The notes: generated by a model from the letters alone, not told the origin. Positions 1-10,334 are shown, counted from the first letter of the stretch. The stretch is DNA of 64,000 nucleotides from Ascoidea rubescens DSM 1968 (GCF_001661345.1 NW_017962915.1:310001-374000), one strand, 5' to 3'. Translations and numbers: made by a program.

Positions 1-885
1 GGTGGCAACGATAATAAAATATTGTTATGGGACTTTTACCACAACAAAAACCTACTAAGAGGCTATTTTAACCATACAAAATCAATTAAAAGTTTATCGT
101 TCAATGGCGACAACAATGTTTATTCAATTGATGATAATTTCAGCAGTGGCGAAAGAGGCACCAAATTTCTTAGTTGTGGTTTTGATAAAATAGTTAATGT
201 TTGGGATACTGAGTATGGGAAAACTCTTAAAACTTTCAAAGTGGACTCAATACCAAATTGTGGCAGATTTATTCCATCTTCAGTTTCAAGTAACGAGTTG
301 TTGATTGGTTTAAATAATAACAACATTGAGCACTACGATTTGAGAATCCCAGAAAATGAGAAAAATCTAGTTCAAACTTATGATCACCATCTAGGTCCAA
401 TTAATTCTATAACATTCCTCGACTCTAATCAAAAATTCCTAACAACATCTGACGATAAATCAATGAGAGTATGGGACTTTGGAATTAATATTCCAATCAA
501 GTTCATCTCTGATCCAACTCAATATTCAATGCCGAGGGTATCAATTCACCCTCAAGGCAAGTATTTTGCTACTCAATCAATGGACAACTTTGTCTATGTT
601 TATCAAGCTCATGGCAAATATAGACTAAATAAAAAAAAAATATTTAAAGGACATAGCTCTTCGGGTTTTGCTATTGATATGGACTTTAGCCCCGACGGAA
701 AAATTATTCTAAGTGGTGATAATGAAGGTCGATGCTTTTTTTGGGATTGGAAAACTTGCAAAATTGTCAAAAGGATTACAGTCGATAGTTCGAAGAGAGC
801 AATAACTAATGTTGCCTTTCATCCACAAGAAAAGAGCAAAGTGATAATGGGTGGCCAAAGTGGTGAAATATACGTTTGGGAGTGA
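1..885 (+). CDS. CDC40: Pre-mRNA splicing factor Prp17/Cdc40, C-terminal part (5' end outside the window)
   Basis: The reading frame is open from base 1, so the gene begins before the window; 294 codons plus stop are visible. The protein is a WD40 propeller with repeats ending in 'KILLWDF', 'IVNVWDT', 'SMRVWDF' and 'RCFFWDW'. The segment from 'YSMPRVSIHPQGKYFATQS' through 'RLNKKKIFKGHSSSGFAID' to 'GDNEGRCFFWDWKTCKIV' is characteristic of Prp17/Cdc40, which acts in the second catalytic step of pre-mRNA splicing. The N-terminal non-WD part is not visible. The gene converges on MDM35, whose stop lies about 240 bp away. Splicing is clearly in use in this genome, since several nearby genes contain introns. 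Identity is firm; only the 5' extent is unknown. Confidence 0.9.
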   Translation, partial: GGNDNKILLWDFYHNKNLLRGYFNHTKSIKSLSFNGDNNVYSIDDNFSSGERGTKFLSCGFDKIVNVWDTEYGKTLKTFKVDSIPNCGRFIPSSVSSNELLIGLNNNNIEHYDLRIPENEKNLVQTYDHHLGPINSITFLDSNQKFLTTSDDKSMRVWDFGINIPIKFISDPTQYSMPRVSIHPQGKYFATQSMDNFVYVYQAHGKYRLNKKKIFKGHSSSGFAIDMDFSPDGKIILSGDNEGRCFFWDWKTCKIVKRITVDSSKRAITNVAFHPQEKSKVIMGGQSGEIYVWE

Positions 886-887
886 TT

Positions 888-930
888 ATATTTTATATTT
901 TATATTTTATATTTTATATTTTATATTTTA
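888..930. repeat. 7-bp microsatellite (TATTTTA)n
   Basis: About six head-to-tail copies of TATTTTA begin three bases after the CDC40 stop codon. It is TATATA-like and sits where yeast 3'-end efficiency elements lie, so it may help form the CDC40 mRNA end; that is inference. Confidence 0.75.
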
Positions 931-1123
931 TTTTTTGTAAATTGTTTGTAAAATAGTTTGTTCTTTTTATAAAAATTTCTTTAATTTTTATATACAAGGA
1001 AATAAAATACAGTGATTTGTGTTCGGTTTTCAGTTTTCAGTTTTCTTTTCTTTCCAATTCAATTCAACTCAATTGGTATCTCAATCAGATCTTTCTAATG
1101 TTTAAAAATCTTTCGCAATTACA

Positions 1124-1672
1124 TTATTTCTTGTTTTCTATTGAAGCAGGCTCAGTATCATTTGGTATACCACCTTTTTCAAAAGGAGCATCTTTTCTTG
1201 CTTCATTTATCATGGGCATTATTCCTTGCTTTGTCAATGCTTTCTATATGAATTTTAATAATAAATAGTTAATAACTGAATCATTCCATAATGGTTAATT
1301 GAAAAAGAAAAAAAAATACTTGAAAACTTCACTCACATCCACACAAGCCTTATAAGTTAACCATAATTCCTGGCATTCATTTTTCATCTAGGGAGATAAC
1401 GAGAATAAAAAAAAACAGTTAATACATTATTTTGATTCATTTTAAGTTTTTTCGTCGATCAAATAGAAAATTGACAGCTTTAATTGAAATTGTAAACATA
1501 CACTTTTTCCAGCAAGAAATTCTATAATTCATTATGTTAATTCATATGCAAAAGAATTTTCAGAAGGAAGTTGGAAAACAATACTACACATACTCTCTGT
1601 ATACCAATTGTTGAAGCAATCGTCATATCTTTTTTTTGATATGGTGCACTCAGGGGCGAAACTTGAAGACAT
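1124..1672 (-). CDS. MDM35: Mitochondrial intermembrane-space protein Mdm35, four exons
   Basis: The spliced gene was assembled by eye on the minus strand: exons 1594-1672, 1502-1521, 1337-1387 and 1124-1243 join in frame to 89 residues. Introns of 72, 114 and 93 bp begin GTATGT, GTATGT and GTGAGT, end in TAG, and carry TTAAC/TATTAAC branch-like sites. The protein has the Mdm35 pattern: 'SFAPECT', first CX9C (C9-C19), 'FNNWYTEKFLAGKS', second CX9C in 'NECQELWLTYKACVD', then 'ALTKQGIMPMINEARKDAPF'. Mdm35 is a twin CX9C protein imported through the Mia40 relay; it partners the PRELI-type lipid carriers Ups1 and Ups2. The second exon is only 20 bp, so a simple ORF search misses the gene. Identity is strong because every exon matches the family in order. 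Confidence 0.9.
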
Positions 1673-1946
1673 TACTAAGATAAAATACTATTCTGTGAAT
1701 AAAGATGGTGTTTTCTTGAAAATTAGTTACACTTGATTAGATTTGAATGGTTGGAAAACAAACTGAGATTTTGGAAAGAAAATTTAGTGGGGTGATTACG
1801 TAAGTGCGATGAGGTGAAGTAAAGTTTATATAGAGAAGAGAAGAAGAGAAAAGAGAAATTGTTTATGAACTATTTAGTGTTATGACTTGGATAAATTTTG
1901 AATAAATACTCCATTTTGAATGTTGGAAATGTCGTAAATATCAGGA

Positions 1947-3455
1947 TTATAGTTCTCCTGGAACAGGATATTGACTAACCCAATCGCTGACTTCTTTCCC
2001 TAATTGTTTGACTTTATCATTTTCATCAGCAGCAATCTTGAAATTGGCTAATAAACTCTTTGGAGAATCGCCAGTGACATTATTTTTAATTTCAATGGCT
2101 AATTCAACAGCTTTGTTGATGAAATCAGTGACTTTTAAGAATTCATTTTCTTCAAAACCTCTAGTGGTCATAGCAGGAGTACCGACTCTTAGACCATTTG
2201 GAAATAAGGCTGATTTATCACTTGGAATTGTGTTTTTATTGGCAGCAATGTTGATTCTTTCTAAAACAGCTTCTAACCTTGCCCCATCAATTTTCTTGGA
2301 TCTTAAATCAATTAAAATTAAATGGGTATCAGTACCACCAGACACTAAATCAAAGCCCTTTTCAATAAGAGCATTGGCAAATACCTTAGCGTTATTAATG
2401 ATTTTTTGCTGATATTCTTTATATTCAGGATGTTGTGTTTGTTTTAAAGCAACAGCCAAAGCAGAAATGGTATGGTTGTGTGGACCACCTTGATGACCAG
2501 GGAAAACAGAGAAATTTATTTTTTTCTCTAAATCATAAGGAATCTCTTTGCCCTTTTTAGTTGTCTTTCTGATACCTTTTCTAAAGAAAATCATTGCACC
2601 TCTTGGGCCTCTTAAGGATTTATGAGTGGTTGTTGTTACAATATCAGAGTAAGGAAATGGAGAATCAGTGACTTTAGCAGAGACTAAACCAGAAATATGA
2701 GCCATGTCGGATAAGACGTAGGCGTCAATCTTTTTAGCAATTTCTTTTACTCTTTTATAGTCAATTATTCTTGAATAAGCTGAGGCACCAGCAACAATGA
2801 TTTTGGGTCTAAATAACAAAGCAGTTTTCTCTAATGTGTCATAATCGATAATACCGGTTTTTTCGTTCAATCTATAAGGCATTGTTTGGAAATATTTTGA
2901 AATAAAAGATATCTTGGTTGTGGGAGTTTGATAACCATGGGACAAGTGGCCACCATGGGGCAAATCTAAACCCATCAATCGATCACCAACATTTAAGATA
3001 GCAGAGTAAGCGTACAAGTTAGCTGGAGCACCAGAAAGAGATTGGACATTAACACCCCATTCTTCTGGATTCAAATCGAATGCTTCAAGAGCTCTCTTTT
3101 GACATAAGGATTCGGCATCATCAATGAATTGATTACCACCATAATACCTTTCGCCTGGATAACCTTCCGAGTATTTGTTTTGCATGGGAGAACCTAATAA
3201 GTCCATAACAGCCTTTGAAGTGAAATTTTCGGAAGGAATTAATGTTATGGAATTTTTTTGTCTTTGTTTCTCATTTTGCAAGATCTGGTACATTTCAGGA
3301 TCAACTTGTTCGACATCTTGGGATATCAATTCCTGCGAGCTTCTCGACAAGGAGTAATTGCGAACATTGAGCAACTTTTGATTTTTGGAAAAGGATTGAG
3401 CTAGAAATCTGACAGAAAAGCGAGGCAAAGAGGTTCTTGGGGCAAGAGAAAACAT
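1947..3455 (-). CDS. SHM1: Serine hydroxymethyltransferase, mitochondrial
   Basis: This PLP enzyme interconverts serine and glycine with tetrahydrofolate, supplying one-carbon units in mitochondria. The N-terminus from the chosen Met ('[20 protein letters not shown]') is basic, Ser-rich and lacks acidic residues, as a matrix-targeting peptide should. The core shows '[12 protein letters not shown]', '[14 protein letters not shown]', the PLP-lysine motif '[16 protein letters not shown]' and '[13 protein letters not shown]'. The frame stays open to an upstream ATG at 3548 that would add 31 residues. I prefer 3455 because the upstream ATG overlaps a perfect TGACTCA element and the added segment hides the targeting peptide. 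Length is 502 aa, normal for the family. Confidence 0.93.
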   Translation of the reverse strand: MFSLAPRTSLPRFSVRFLAQSFSKNQKLLNVRNYSLSRSSQELISQDVEQVDPEMYQILQNEKQRQKNSITLIPSENFTSKAVMDLLGSPMQNKYSEGYPGERYYGGNQFIDDAESLCQKRALEAFDLNPEEWGVNVQSLSGAPANLYAYSAILNVGDRLMGLDLPHGGHLSHGYQTPTTKISFISKYFQTMPYRLNEKTGIIDYDTLEKTALLFRPKIIVAGASAYSRIIDYKRVKEIAKKIDAYVLSDMAHISGLVSAKVTDSPFPYSDIVTTTTHKSLRGPRGAMIFFRKGIRKTTKKGKEIPYDLEKKINFSVFPGHQGGPHNHTISALAVALKQTQHPEYKEYQQKIINNAKVFANALIEKGFDLVSGGTDTHLILIDLRSKKIDGARLEAVLERINIAANKNTIPSDKSALFPNGLRVGTPAMTTRGFEENEFLKVTDFINKAVELAIEIKNNVTGDSPKSLLANFKIAADENDKVKQLGKEVSDWVSQYPVPGEL

Positions 3456-3860
3456 TATCAACAGCGAAGGAGATACTGAGGAAACAAAAAGCAATAACTT
3501 GGTTTGAGCTTGAATATTTATATATTCTCCAGCTCTTGGTTGAGTCATTGGAGAGGGGTCTGCAATGCCAATTCAGGGGTCTGATCTGGGGCTATTCCGG
3601 AAGAGACCATATATGCGGACGCTTTACATTTGCTCGGTGATCATCTCCAAACACCCGGTGATCGGATCTCAGACGCACCGGAAAACGGCTTCATCACTGC
3701 TTTTAAAAGCCCCTAATTGAGGCTGCCAGAATCTGATGCTTTCAGATAATCTCCAAGTGTCTCCACCAGATATAATCCAGATTCATCCAGATTCATCCAG
3801 AGCAGCTTAGAGCAGATTCGAGCTTTGCTTATTCTTTAGACACACCACAACTGTTTCTAA
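3456..3860. promoter_or_regulatory. Divergent SHM1/GGA promoter region
   Basis: About 400 bp with no gene. It is richer in G+C than its surroundings and holds a TGACTCA site, two CGGTGATC octamers about 20 bp apart near 3635 and 3655, and a direct tandem repeat of ATTCATCCAG at 3781-3800 just before the GGA start. Confidence 0.5.
3541..3547 (-). promoter_or_regulatory. Gcn4/Bas1-type site (TGACTCA)
   Basis: A perfect TGACTCA heptamer, 86 bp upstream of the preferred SHM1 start. In yeast this heptamer binds Gcn4, and its TGACTC core binds Bas1, which controls glycine, purine and one-carbon genes. The fit to SHM1 is good, but a 7-bp match can arise by chance. Confidence 0.45.
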
Positions 3861-5923
3861 ATGGCTGAAATTCTTCGTACTCCCTCAAAACTAGAGAGAA
3901 AGATCCGTATGTGTCGCTATCTTTTGTCACCTTGTTCAGTCGCCCCAGCTGGATCATTAAGCAACTACTAACCACTCCTGTCTTTCGTTTTATATTGCCA
4001 ATTAGATAGAGCATGTCGAGCCAACGAACCTGATTTGGCCTTGAATTTCGAAATTGCTGATTTGGTAAATGAAAAACAGGGCTCCTAGTATGTTATAAGT
4101 GATCTATTATATTCTTATTTACATTTGTAAAGTTTTTTTTTGTTTGTTGATTTTCTAACTTTTTATTATTTTATTGGATTATTTATCTTTTATTGTTTTT
4201 ATTAAAAATTTTTCTCAGTCCTCGTGAAGCTTCAATTACTGTTGTTAAATTAATTAATAGCAAAGACCCCTTTGTTGCTGTCAATGCTTTAAGTTTATTA
4301 GACGTTTTAGTTAAAAATTGTGGGTATCCATTTCATTTACAAATCTCCAGAAAGGAATTCTTAAATGCTTTGGTAAAAAGATTTCCCGAAAGACCTCCAT
4401 CAAGATACTCAAAGCCACAAAGAGTTATTCTATCTTATATTGAAGAATGGACTCAAACTTTATGTAAAAACTCAAAATATAAAGATGATTTAGGTTTTAT
4501 CAGAGATATGCATCGTTTATTGGCTTATAAAGGCTACATCTTTCCTGAAATTAAAGATCAAGATTTTGCTGTCTTAAATCCATCTGACAATTTAAAATCA
4601 ATAGCAGAAATTCAAAAAGAAGAAAGAATTGCAATGTCTGCTAAATTGCAAGAACTAATTAGAAGAGGTAAACCAAGTGATTTAAAAGAAGCAAATAAAT
4701 TAATGAAAATCATGTCCGGTTTTCAAGATGATGATTCTTTAGTTAGCTCAAAACAAAAAGTAGCTGAAGATTTACAAAAATTGAAAACTAAAGCAGAAAT
4801 CCTAAACGATATGTTAACTAATTTCCAATCCACCTCAAATAATGACCATTCAAACAGCTCTCTTGAAACAATGAATGAACTATTTAATTCATTGAAAGTA
4901 GCTCAACCAAAAATTACAAAATTGATTGAAGAAGAAAGCTCGGATGAAGAAGCTGTCTCAAGATTAATTCAATTAAATGACACCTTTAATTCTTTGACCA
5001 CAAAATTCGAATTAATAATGAAAAATGATTTTGAATCCGCATCAAAAATTAATATAAATACTTCTAATAATAACAATGTTCAGAACTTGATTGATTTTGG
5101 TGACGACGATGATAATAAAGATAACAATAATACCAATACCAATACCAATACCAATACCAATATCAACCCACAACAATCCCAAAATAATGATCTCCTAGAT
5201 CTATTAGGCGATTTGAATTTAAATGACAACAATCAGCCATCAACCTCGATATCAAACACTCAAAACTCACTAAATGATCTATTTAATCAATCTGGGTCCG
5301 TGCATTTATCCATGACTCCTCAAACAACATCAAATAACCAATTCCAACAACAACAGCCTCGAACTTCGGCTTTTGACTCTTTGAAACAACTACAAACTTT
5401 AGACATACTAAGTCAAAAACCTTTAAATCAAGGTAATCAATTATCCTTTCAATTACAAAAACAACAAACAGCCCAAAACAATTTGTTTGATTTACTATCG
5501 ACACCTTCAACAACTACTCAAACATCATATTCTAACTCTAACTCCGACTCTATAATATCACAAGAAATCAACCCTTCTGTGAAGATAACTGCGCATAAAT
5601 CCGAAAATTTAAAAATAGACTATGAAGTTTTCCGTCAAAATGATAATTTAATAAAAGTTAATGTTTTATTTTCAAATTTATCTTTATTCTCTCAAATTAA
5701 CAATCTAACAAATTTAATTGCTGTCCCAAAATCTTTAAAACTTGATTTAAATCCTCAATCTAATAATTTTATGAAGCCATCACAAGATAATGGTATTACG
5801 CAAATTTTTACTGTAACTAATGTTAAACCAAATAGTCCTGTTAAAATTAAATGGAAATGCAATTATATAATTAATGGTCAATCCATTGAAGAAAGTGGTG
5901 TTAATACTTTACCTTTAATTTAA
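3861..5923 (+). CDS. GGA1: GGA-family clathrin adaptor (VHS-GAT-GAE), three exons
   Basis: Exons 3861-3906, 4006-4087 and 4219-5923 join in frame to 610 residues. Both introns (99 and 131 bp) start GTATGT; the first has a perfect TACTAAC branch site and ends TAG, the second has TTCTAAC and ends CAG. The N-terminal VHS domain reads 'KIHRACRANEPDLALNFEIA', 'VLVKNCGYPFHLQISRKEF' and 'RFPERPPSRYSKPQR'. A GAT helical region follows at about 190-300, then a low-complexity hinge with a Thr-Asn repeat and acidic/Leu clathrin-box-like pieces ('LLDLLGDLNL'). The last 120 residues form the gamma-ear (GAE). GGAs bind Arf1-GTP, ubiquitin and cargo at the trans-Golgi for transport to endosomes. Without splicing the VHS domain would lack its first helix, which supports the model. 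Two paralogues exist in S. cerevisiae, so the symbol is family-level. Confidence 0.9.
5132..5161 (+). repeat. Coding (ACCAAT)5 repeat in GGA hinge
   Basis: Five near-perfect hexamers encode a Thr-Asn dipeptide run in the disordered hinge between the GAT and ear domains. A similar ACCAAC hexamer repeat lies in CDC24. Confidence 0.8.
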
Positions 5924-6185
5924 ATACAATTTTTGTCTATTGGAATGTCATTAAGCTCCCATTTTTTTTTTTCTTTTGTTCCTTCCATAATTTTTTTTTA
6001 TATTTAAATTTTTTTTTGAACTTTTTTTCTCGTTCAATAAATCTAATTAAATTAATTTTTTTTTCCAAATGAAGAATCTTAAAAAAATAAAAAAATAAAA
6101 AAAAACTCCTTAACATAGTAAATTTACTTGTAGATAAGCAAATGAAAAATCAAACTAATGAATCATTTTTTACAAAAATTGTTTG

Positions 6186-7844
6186 TTAATTGATTACTAC
6201 ATCAATTGAAAATTCATCTTCTAATTCAGTCTCACCAACACTTTTAGTCAAATCTAATTCTTCATCATCAAACAATAATTTTATAGATTTTATTTTATTT
6301 TCTGGTAGATTTTTTTTAGATAAATAAAATTTTGCAATATTAATTAATTTGCTATCAGAATTAACTCTTATATCAGTTCTTTTATTATCAGAACCTCTCA
6401 AACCAATTGTGAAATAAGATGATTTTAAATCATCTTGTGAAAGTTGGTCATTATTATTAGTATTATTGTTTTCATTTATCAATAAAATATGATCGTCAAT
6501 TTCTCCTAATTCCTTCAATTCTTTATTAAAACTTTCCAATTCTTTATCCTCATAATCAACACTATTATTATAGTTAAAACTATTGTTTATAAAAGTATTG
6601 TTGTTGTTTTGATCTAATTTTTCCATTTTTTCCATTTTTTCTAGTTTTTCTAGTTTTTCTAGCTTTTCTAATTTTTGAGCCAAAAAGATCTCAGCGCTAT
6701 CTTTTGTCATTATTTTTAAATTCACATTAGTATTCATTAAAGAAATTAATGGTTGATCAACCTTTAAGTAATTTGGTTTCATATAATCGAATAATTTGAC
6801 ACTATCATTCCATAATAATAAAACCGAATCAAGGCTATAATAAGATCGAAAATATAAGGGAACATAATAATTTTTAGCCAAGTACTTTAAAGTTGTTAAG
6901 ATGACTTTTTTGAATTTTTTATCGCCAGTAATTTGAATTGTAACAGTCACACCTTCTGTTCCAGGTAAATTAGAGGTTATATGAAAGGAGTAAATTTTCT
7001 TGGCCTCAGATTTTAAATCTGGATCATTTTTATCGCCGAAAGTCTGGAAATTGATATCAGTTTGAGGTATCTCTATTATATCATCTTTGTCATCGACCTC
7101 GACAATATTTTCCGATGATTTGTGATTAAGAATTCCAATCTCAACCAGTTTTAAAGAGCTTTTCTTGGATTTTTTCAGATGTTTTGAATTTGCTAAACCA
7201 GATGAACCGGTTTGATATTTCTCTTTTAAAGCTTTTAATCTTTCATCTATTCCCAAATAATCGTTATCATCAAGGTCTGAACTAGGTATGTTAACAATAG
7301 ATTGATTGCTAATATTTATAGAATCATCGATATTTATACTATTTTCTTTATTATTTTCATTTTCATTTTCATTTTCATTTCCTATTTTTGTTTCATTTTC
7401 CCATGTTTTTAGCTTCCCTCTTTTGACTCTTTTCTTTGAAGTAAAAGTGGATGAATATTTTCGCTTGTAATGTTTTGTTTCATTCAGATCAAGATACAAA
7501 GTTGGCTTATAATTTAATATATTTTCCACGTCGAAATCCAAATCACTCTCGATAATTAACATATCATCTTTTATTTTTGTTTTTGTATCCACTGTTTTTA
7601 ATATCTCGATGTCATTAAGCTCATCTTCACTTGTAATATTGGTCTTAAGCGAGTTATCATTCTGTGTGTCAAAATCAGGAATCTGTGAGCTAAATTTTCT
7701 CTTTGCTGGAGGAGCTTCCTGTTTCACAACCAGTGACAAGTTTCTTGCATCCTTTGACTCAGAAGCACTGGACCCGGCTGTCAACTTAGCCACTGGTCGT
7801 TTTGGCCTCGAAAGCACGAAGAAATCATCTTCAGATGAAGACAT
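6186..7844 (-). CDS. ESC2: Esc2/Rad60/NIP45-family SUMO-like domain protein
   Basis: The 552-residue protein ends in two SUMO-like domains. One lies at about 325-405 ('IYSFHITSNLPGTEGVTVTI'). The last covers about the final 75 residues ('YFTIGLRGSDNKRTDIRVN' to 'ELEDEFSIDVVIN') and lacks the diglycine of true SUMO. This is the Esc2 (S. cerevisiae)/Rad60 (S. pombe) layout; these proteins act with SUMO and Smc5/6 in genome stability and silencing. The N-terminal half is acidic and disordered and begins 'MSSSEDDFFVLSRPKRP', like the family's N-terminus. I chose this Met over one 34 codons upstream, which would prefix unrelated residues. Between the domains is an unusual Leu/Met-Glu-Lys tripeptide run (about 6615-6672), probably a short charged helix, and an Asn-rich linker. 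The gene diverges from the Pex30-like gene. Confidence 0.8.
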   Translation of the reverse strand: MSSSEDDFFVLSRPKRPVAKLTAGSSASESKDARNLSLVVKQEAPPAKRKFSSQIPDFDTQNDNSLKTNITSEDELNDIEILKTVDTKTKIKDDMLIIESDLDFDVENILNYKPTLYLDLNETKHYKRKYSSTFTSKKRVKRGKLKTWENETKIGNENENENENNKENSINIDDSINISNQSIVNIPSSDLDDNDYLGIDERLKALKEKYQTGSSGLANSKHLKKSKKSSLKLVEIGILNHKSSENIVEVDDKDDIIEIPQTDINFQTFGDKNDPDLKSEAKKIYSFHITSNLPGTEGVTVTIQITGDKKFKKVILTTLKYLAKNYYVPLYFRSYYSLDSVLLLWNDSVKLFDYMKPNYLKVDQPLISLMNTNVNLKIMTKDSAEIFLAQKLEKLEKLEKLEKMEKMEKLDQNNNNTFINNSFNYNNSVDYEDKELESFNKELKELGEIDDHILLINENNNTNNNDQLSQDDLKSSYFTIGLRGSDNKRTDIRVNSDSKLINIAKFYLSKKNLPENKIKSIKLLFDDEELDLTKSVGETELEDEFSIDVVIN

Positions 7845-8148
7845 TTCAGCTAAAGCAGTTGGTTCTGATTGTTGCTGGTCCAGATCAAGGACTGAAATAA
7901 AAATGAAAAGCCACTGGTTTGGAACATTTAAACACGTGCATATCACATGCCAAAATTAAATTTCAAATAAAAGACGCGGATCAGGGATCGAACCGAGGAG
8001 TGATTTGAGGCGATGGCTTTGCTGGTGGAGAAGCAAACCTTTTTTTGCTCTGCTGCTTCTTCTTCTCCTTTTCTTTTCTTTGACCTTTGCTTTTTTTGCT
8101 TCCAGCTTCTTCTTTTTCTCCTTTCTCTTTGCCCAATTGCTCATAGTC
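7845..8148. promoter_or_regulatory. Divergent ESC2/Pex30-like promoter
   Basis: About 300 bp. It contains a CACGTG core near 7934 and a long plus-strand CT-rich tract (about 8035-8130), which also creates chance ORFs rich in Leu/Phe on one strand and Lys/Arg on the other. Confidence 0.4.
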
Positions 8149-9081
8149 ATGTCTGCTTCAACAAAACAGATTCATGCCAACTTTTCTCCTCTTCCTGATT
8201 CTATCCACGATTCCTCTGCTTCTTGCTACTACAACTCCAAAAACTTGATCTCGACTACTCCCACAATTATTACAAAATCTTTGTTCAACATATATCCCTT
8301 TTTACTAACTGCCAATGAGTTTCTAAATATCCCTCTATGGACCTCGACTTCATTGAATACCCAGCAGAATTTTTATTATGCTAATTTTTTATTCATTTTT
8401 CTTATTAATTTATTTATATTATACCACAATATCTTGGTTATTCCAGGTTTGGTTTTTGTTTCATGTTACGTTATCTGGATAATCAAAAGTTATAATTCCA
8501 CTAACGATTTTTTCTCAAATGAAAGTCTCATTGATATTCGTATTATCATAGATGATATTAAAACCACAAACACAATAAATACTGATAGCACTACTAGTAA
8601 TAATATTTCTAATACTCACTTAAATCAAATAAGTGAAGTTAATGAAGCTAGTGAATTGCTCCAGGATACAGAGAATAATTTTGCAATTGTCACTGATCTC
8701 TTTGAAGTCATAAACTTATTAAATATTGTAGTAACAAAACTTGAAATTATGTTATGTTTAATATCAATTGATCAATTAAATAATCCTGATTTAACTTTAA
8801 CAAACCAAAAAAACAATCCTATGGATAATCCTGATATTAATTACAAATTACCAGAAAAAATCGGTAAATTTAGAATAATTCTAACCATTTTTTGTATTTA
8901 TCCCTTTTTCTATTTGTTCATTTCAAAGAATTTGATGTCTTTAAAAAAATTTGTTTTGATTTTATTAAATATAATTTTTTTTAAAAATTGTCCAATAATA
9001 ATTTCAACTAAAAACTTATTATGGAGAAGTAAGTATATTAGAATAACAATCAATTTATTAAAAAATTTCTTTATTATATAA
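8149..9081 (+). CDS. Pex30/31/32-like peroxisomal/ER membrane peroxin, short form
   Basis: The protein is 310 aa from the chosen Met. The segment 'LISTTPTIITKSLFNIYPFL' followed by 'ANEFLNIPLWTS' and a strongly hydrophobic pair (about 75-120) matches the start of the Pex30-32 peroxin family, membrane proteins of ER/peroxisome contact zones that restrain peroxisome number. A further hydrophobic region lies near 245-290. I do not see the C-terminal dysferlin-like (DysF) domain of those proteins, so it looks like the membrane part alone. The frame extends upstream to 8005, but those 48 residues come from a pyrimidine tract. The ORF ends 11 bp from the CIA1 stop. Family assignment is moderate; the function of a form without DysF is unknown. 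Confidence 0.6.
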   Translation: MSASTKQIHANFSPLPDSIHDSSASCYYNSKNLISTTPTIITKSLFNIYPFLLTANEFLNIPLWTSTSLNTQQNFYYANFLFIFLINLFILYHNILVIPGLVFVSCYVIWIIKSYNSTNDFFSNESLIDIRIIIDDIKTTNTINTDSTTSNNISNTHLNQISEVNEASELLQDTENNFAIVTDLFEVINLLNIVVTKLEIMLCLISIDQLNNPDLTLTNQKNNPMDNPDINYKLPEKIGKFRIILTIFCIYPFFYLFISKNLMSLKKFVLILLNIIFFKNCPIIISTKNLLWRSKYIRITINLLKNFFII

Positions 9082-9092
9082 TCTCTTTAATT

Positions 9093-10334
9093 CTAATCAA
9101 TACACCATATTTTAACATTATTATCATCTCCTGCCGTAATAATTTTTTCTTGATTATTAATTTTACAACATGTAACAGAATTAATCTCAAATACGCCATG
9201 GCTCAATTCGTTAACCGCCTCAATTACCCAACGTTTATCATTATTATCATCTCGATTTTCATCCACAATCTCTTTATAAACAACTAATTTACCATCTGAG
9301 CCAACACTGATTATTCTATTGGAAAATTCGCTCCAATAAATTGAATAAATCGATCTTGTATGAATTATTGGCAACTCATTTTCTAGTTCCCATTCTTCTT
9401 TAATTTCAGATTGTAACCTTATAGTTGATGGCAATTGATCCCTTTTATCTTCTATTTTTTCAATTCTTTTCCAAATTTTTATCGTTAAATCATCACTGCA
9501 ACTTGCCAACCTTATTTCTGTAAATTCATTGTTATTATCTTTGTCATCTTCATCATCTTCATTGTCTTCATCATCATCCTCATCATTATTATTGTCTCTT
9601 TTTTTTAATAAGCTCTTTTTCTCAAAATCAGAGCACCAAACTGTCCCCTTGTGCCCAGTTAATTCACAAACACATCTCCAATCATCTCCATCATCAAAGT
9701 CTGACTTCCATAATCTCACAGTATCGTCATACGAGCTCGAAGCTAACAATTCTTCAGAGGGATGCCAAACAACATGTTTAACATCTTGGGTATGTTCTTG
9801 TAATACCGATATACACTCAAATTCTTCATTGTTATCATCACATTCCCAAATCCAGATGCTCTTATCTCTAGAACACGATGCCAAATAATACCCATTCGAC
9901 GACCAACTAACACCCTTAATTTCGTTTTCATGACCCTCAATGATTGCCATTAATTCCCAATCATTTGATCCGCCTTGGTTGTCTGGCATTAAAAAATAAT
10001 CGTAATTGTCTTCCAATGTTTCATTTGGATCATCCGATAATGAATCTTTACCCCAAATCGATATTGTGGAGTCAAAAGAGCCCGCTGCCAATGAAGGGAA
10101 AACCCCAGTGGGCTTCCATGCCACCGATCTTATAGACCTCTTGTGTGTCAAATCCAATGAAGTAACCAATGAATAGTTCACAAGATTATAAATGCGAATT
10201 GTTTTATCTGACGAAACAGATGCTAGTAAGGGCAATTCCTTATGAACCGACACTGACCACACCTTCTCCTTGTGGCCCCTCAACGTGTGAAGTAGCTTGA
10301 TGGTCTTACGTTCCTCTCTAGTCATTATGTTCAT
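9093..10334 (-). CDS. CIA1: Cytosolic iron-sulfur assembly WD40 protein Cia1
   Basis: A seven-bladed WD40 protein of about 413 residues. Cia1 is the docking part of the CIA targeting complex that delivers Fe-S clusters to cytosolic and nuclear apoproteins. Diagnostic stretches are '[20 protein letters not shown]', '[12 protein letters not shown]', '[20 protein letters not shown]' and '[11 protein letters not shown]', in the order seen in yeast Cia1. An acidic Asp/Glu/Asn insert (from about 9529 to 9605) interrupts one blade and is longer than I would expect. The start is uncertain: Met at 10334 or 10325 fits the family best, while the frame stays open to 10436 with residues that do not look conserved. 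It is convergent with the Pex30-like gene. Confidence 0.88.
   Translation of the reverse strand: MNIMTREERKTIKLLHTLRGHKEKVWSVSVHKELPLLASVSSDKTIRIYNLVNYSLVTSLDLTHKRSIRSVAWKPTGVFPSLAAGSFDSTISIWGKDSLSDDPNETLEDNYDYFLMPDNQGGSNDWELMAIIEGHENEIKGVSWSSNGYYLASCSRDKSIWIWECDDNNEEFECISVLQEHTQDVKHVVWHPSEELLASSSYDDTVRLWKSDFDDGDDWRCVCELTGHKGTVWCSDFEKKSLLKKRDNNNDEDDDEDNEDDEDDKDNNNEFTEIRLASCSDDLTIKIWKRIEKIEDKRDQLPSTIRLQSEIKEEWELENELPIIHTRSIYSIYWSEFSNRIISVGSDGKLVVYKEIVDENRDDNNDKRWVIEAVNELSHGVFEINSVTCCKINNQEKIITAGDDNNVKIWCID

Noticed and set aside
1017-1268. Plus-strand ORF of 83 codons
   Set aside because: It is the shadow of the MDM35 last exon and intron on the other strand.
7977-7997. tRNA-like T-loop (GGTTCGATCCC on the minus strand)
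   Set aside because: Flanking bases do not pair as a T-stem and no acceptor, D-arm or anticodon arm can be fitted.
7956-8150. Minus-strand Lys/Arg-rich ORF of 64 codons
   Set aside because: It is the complement of a CT-rich promoter tract; repeated KK/RR comes from that composition.
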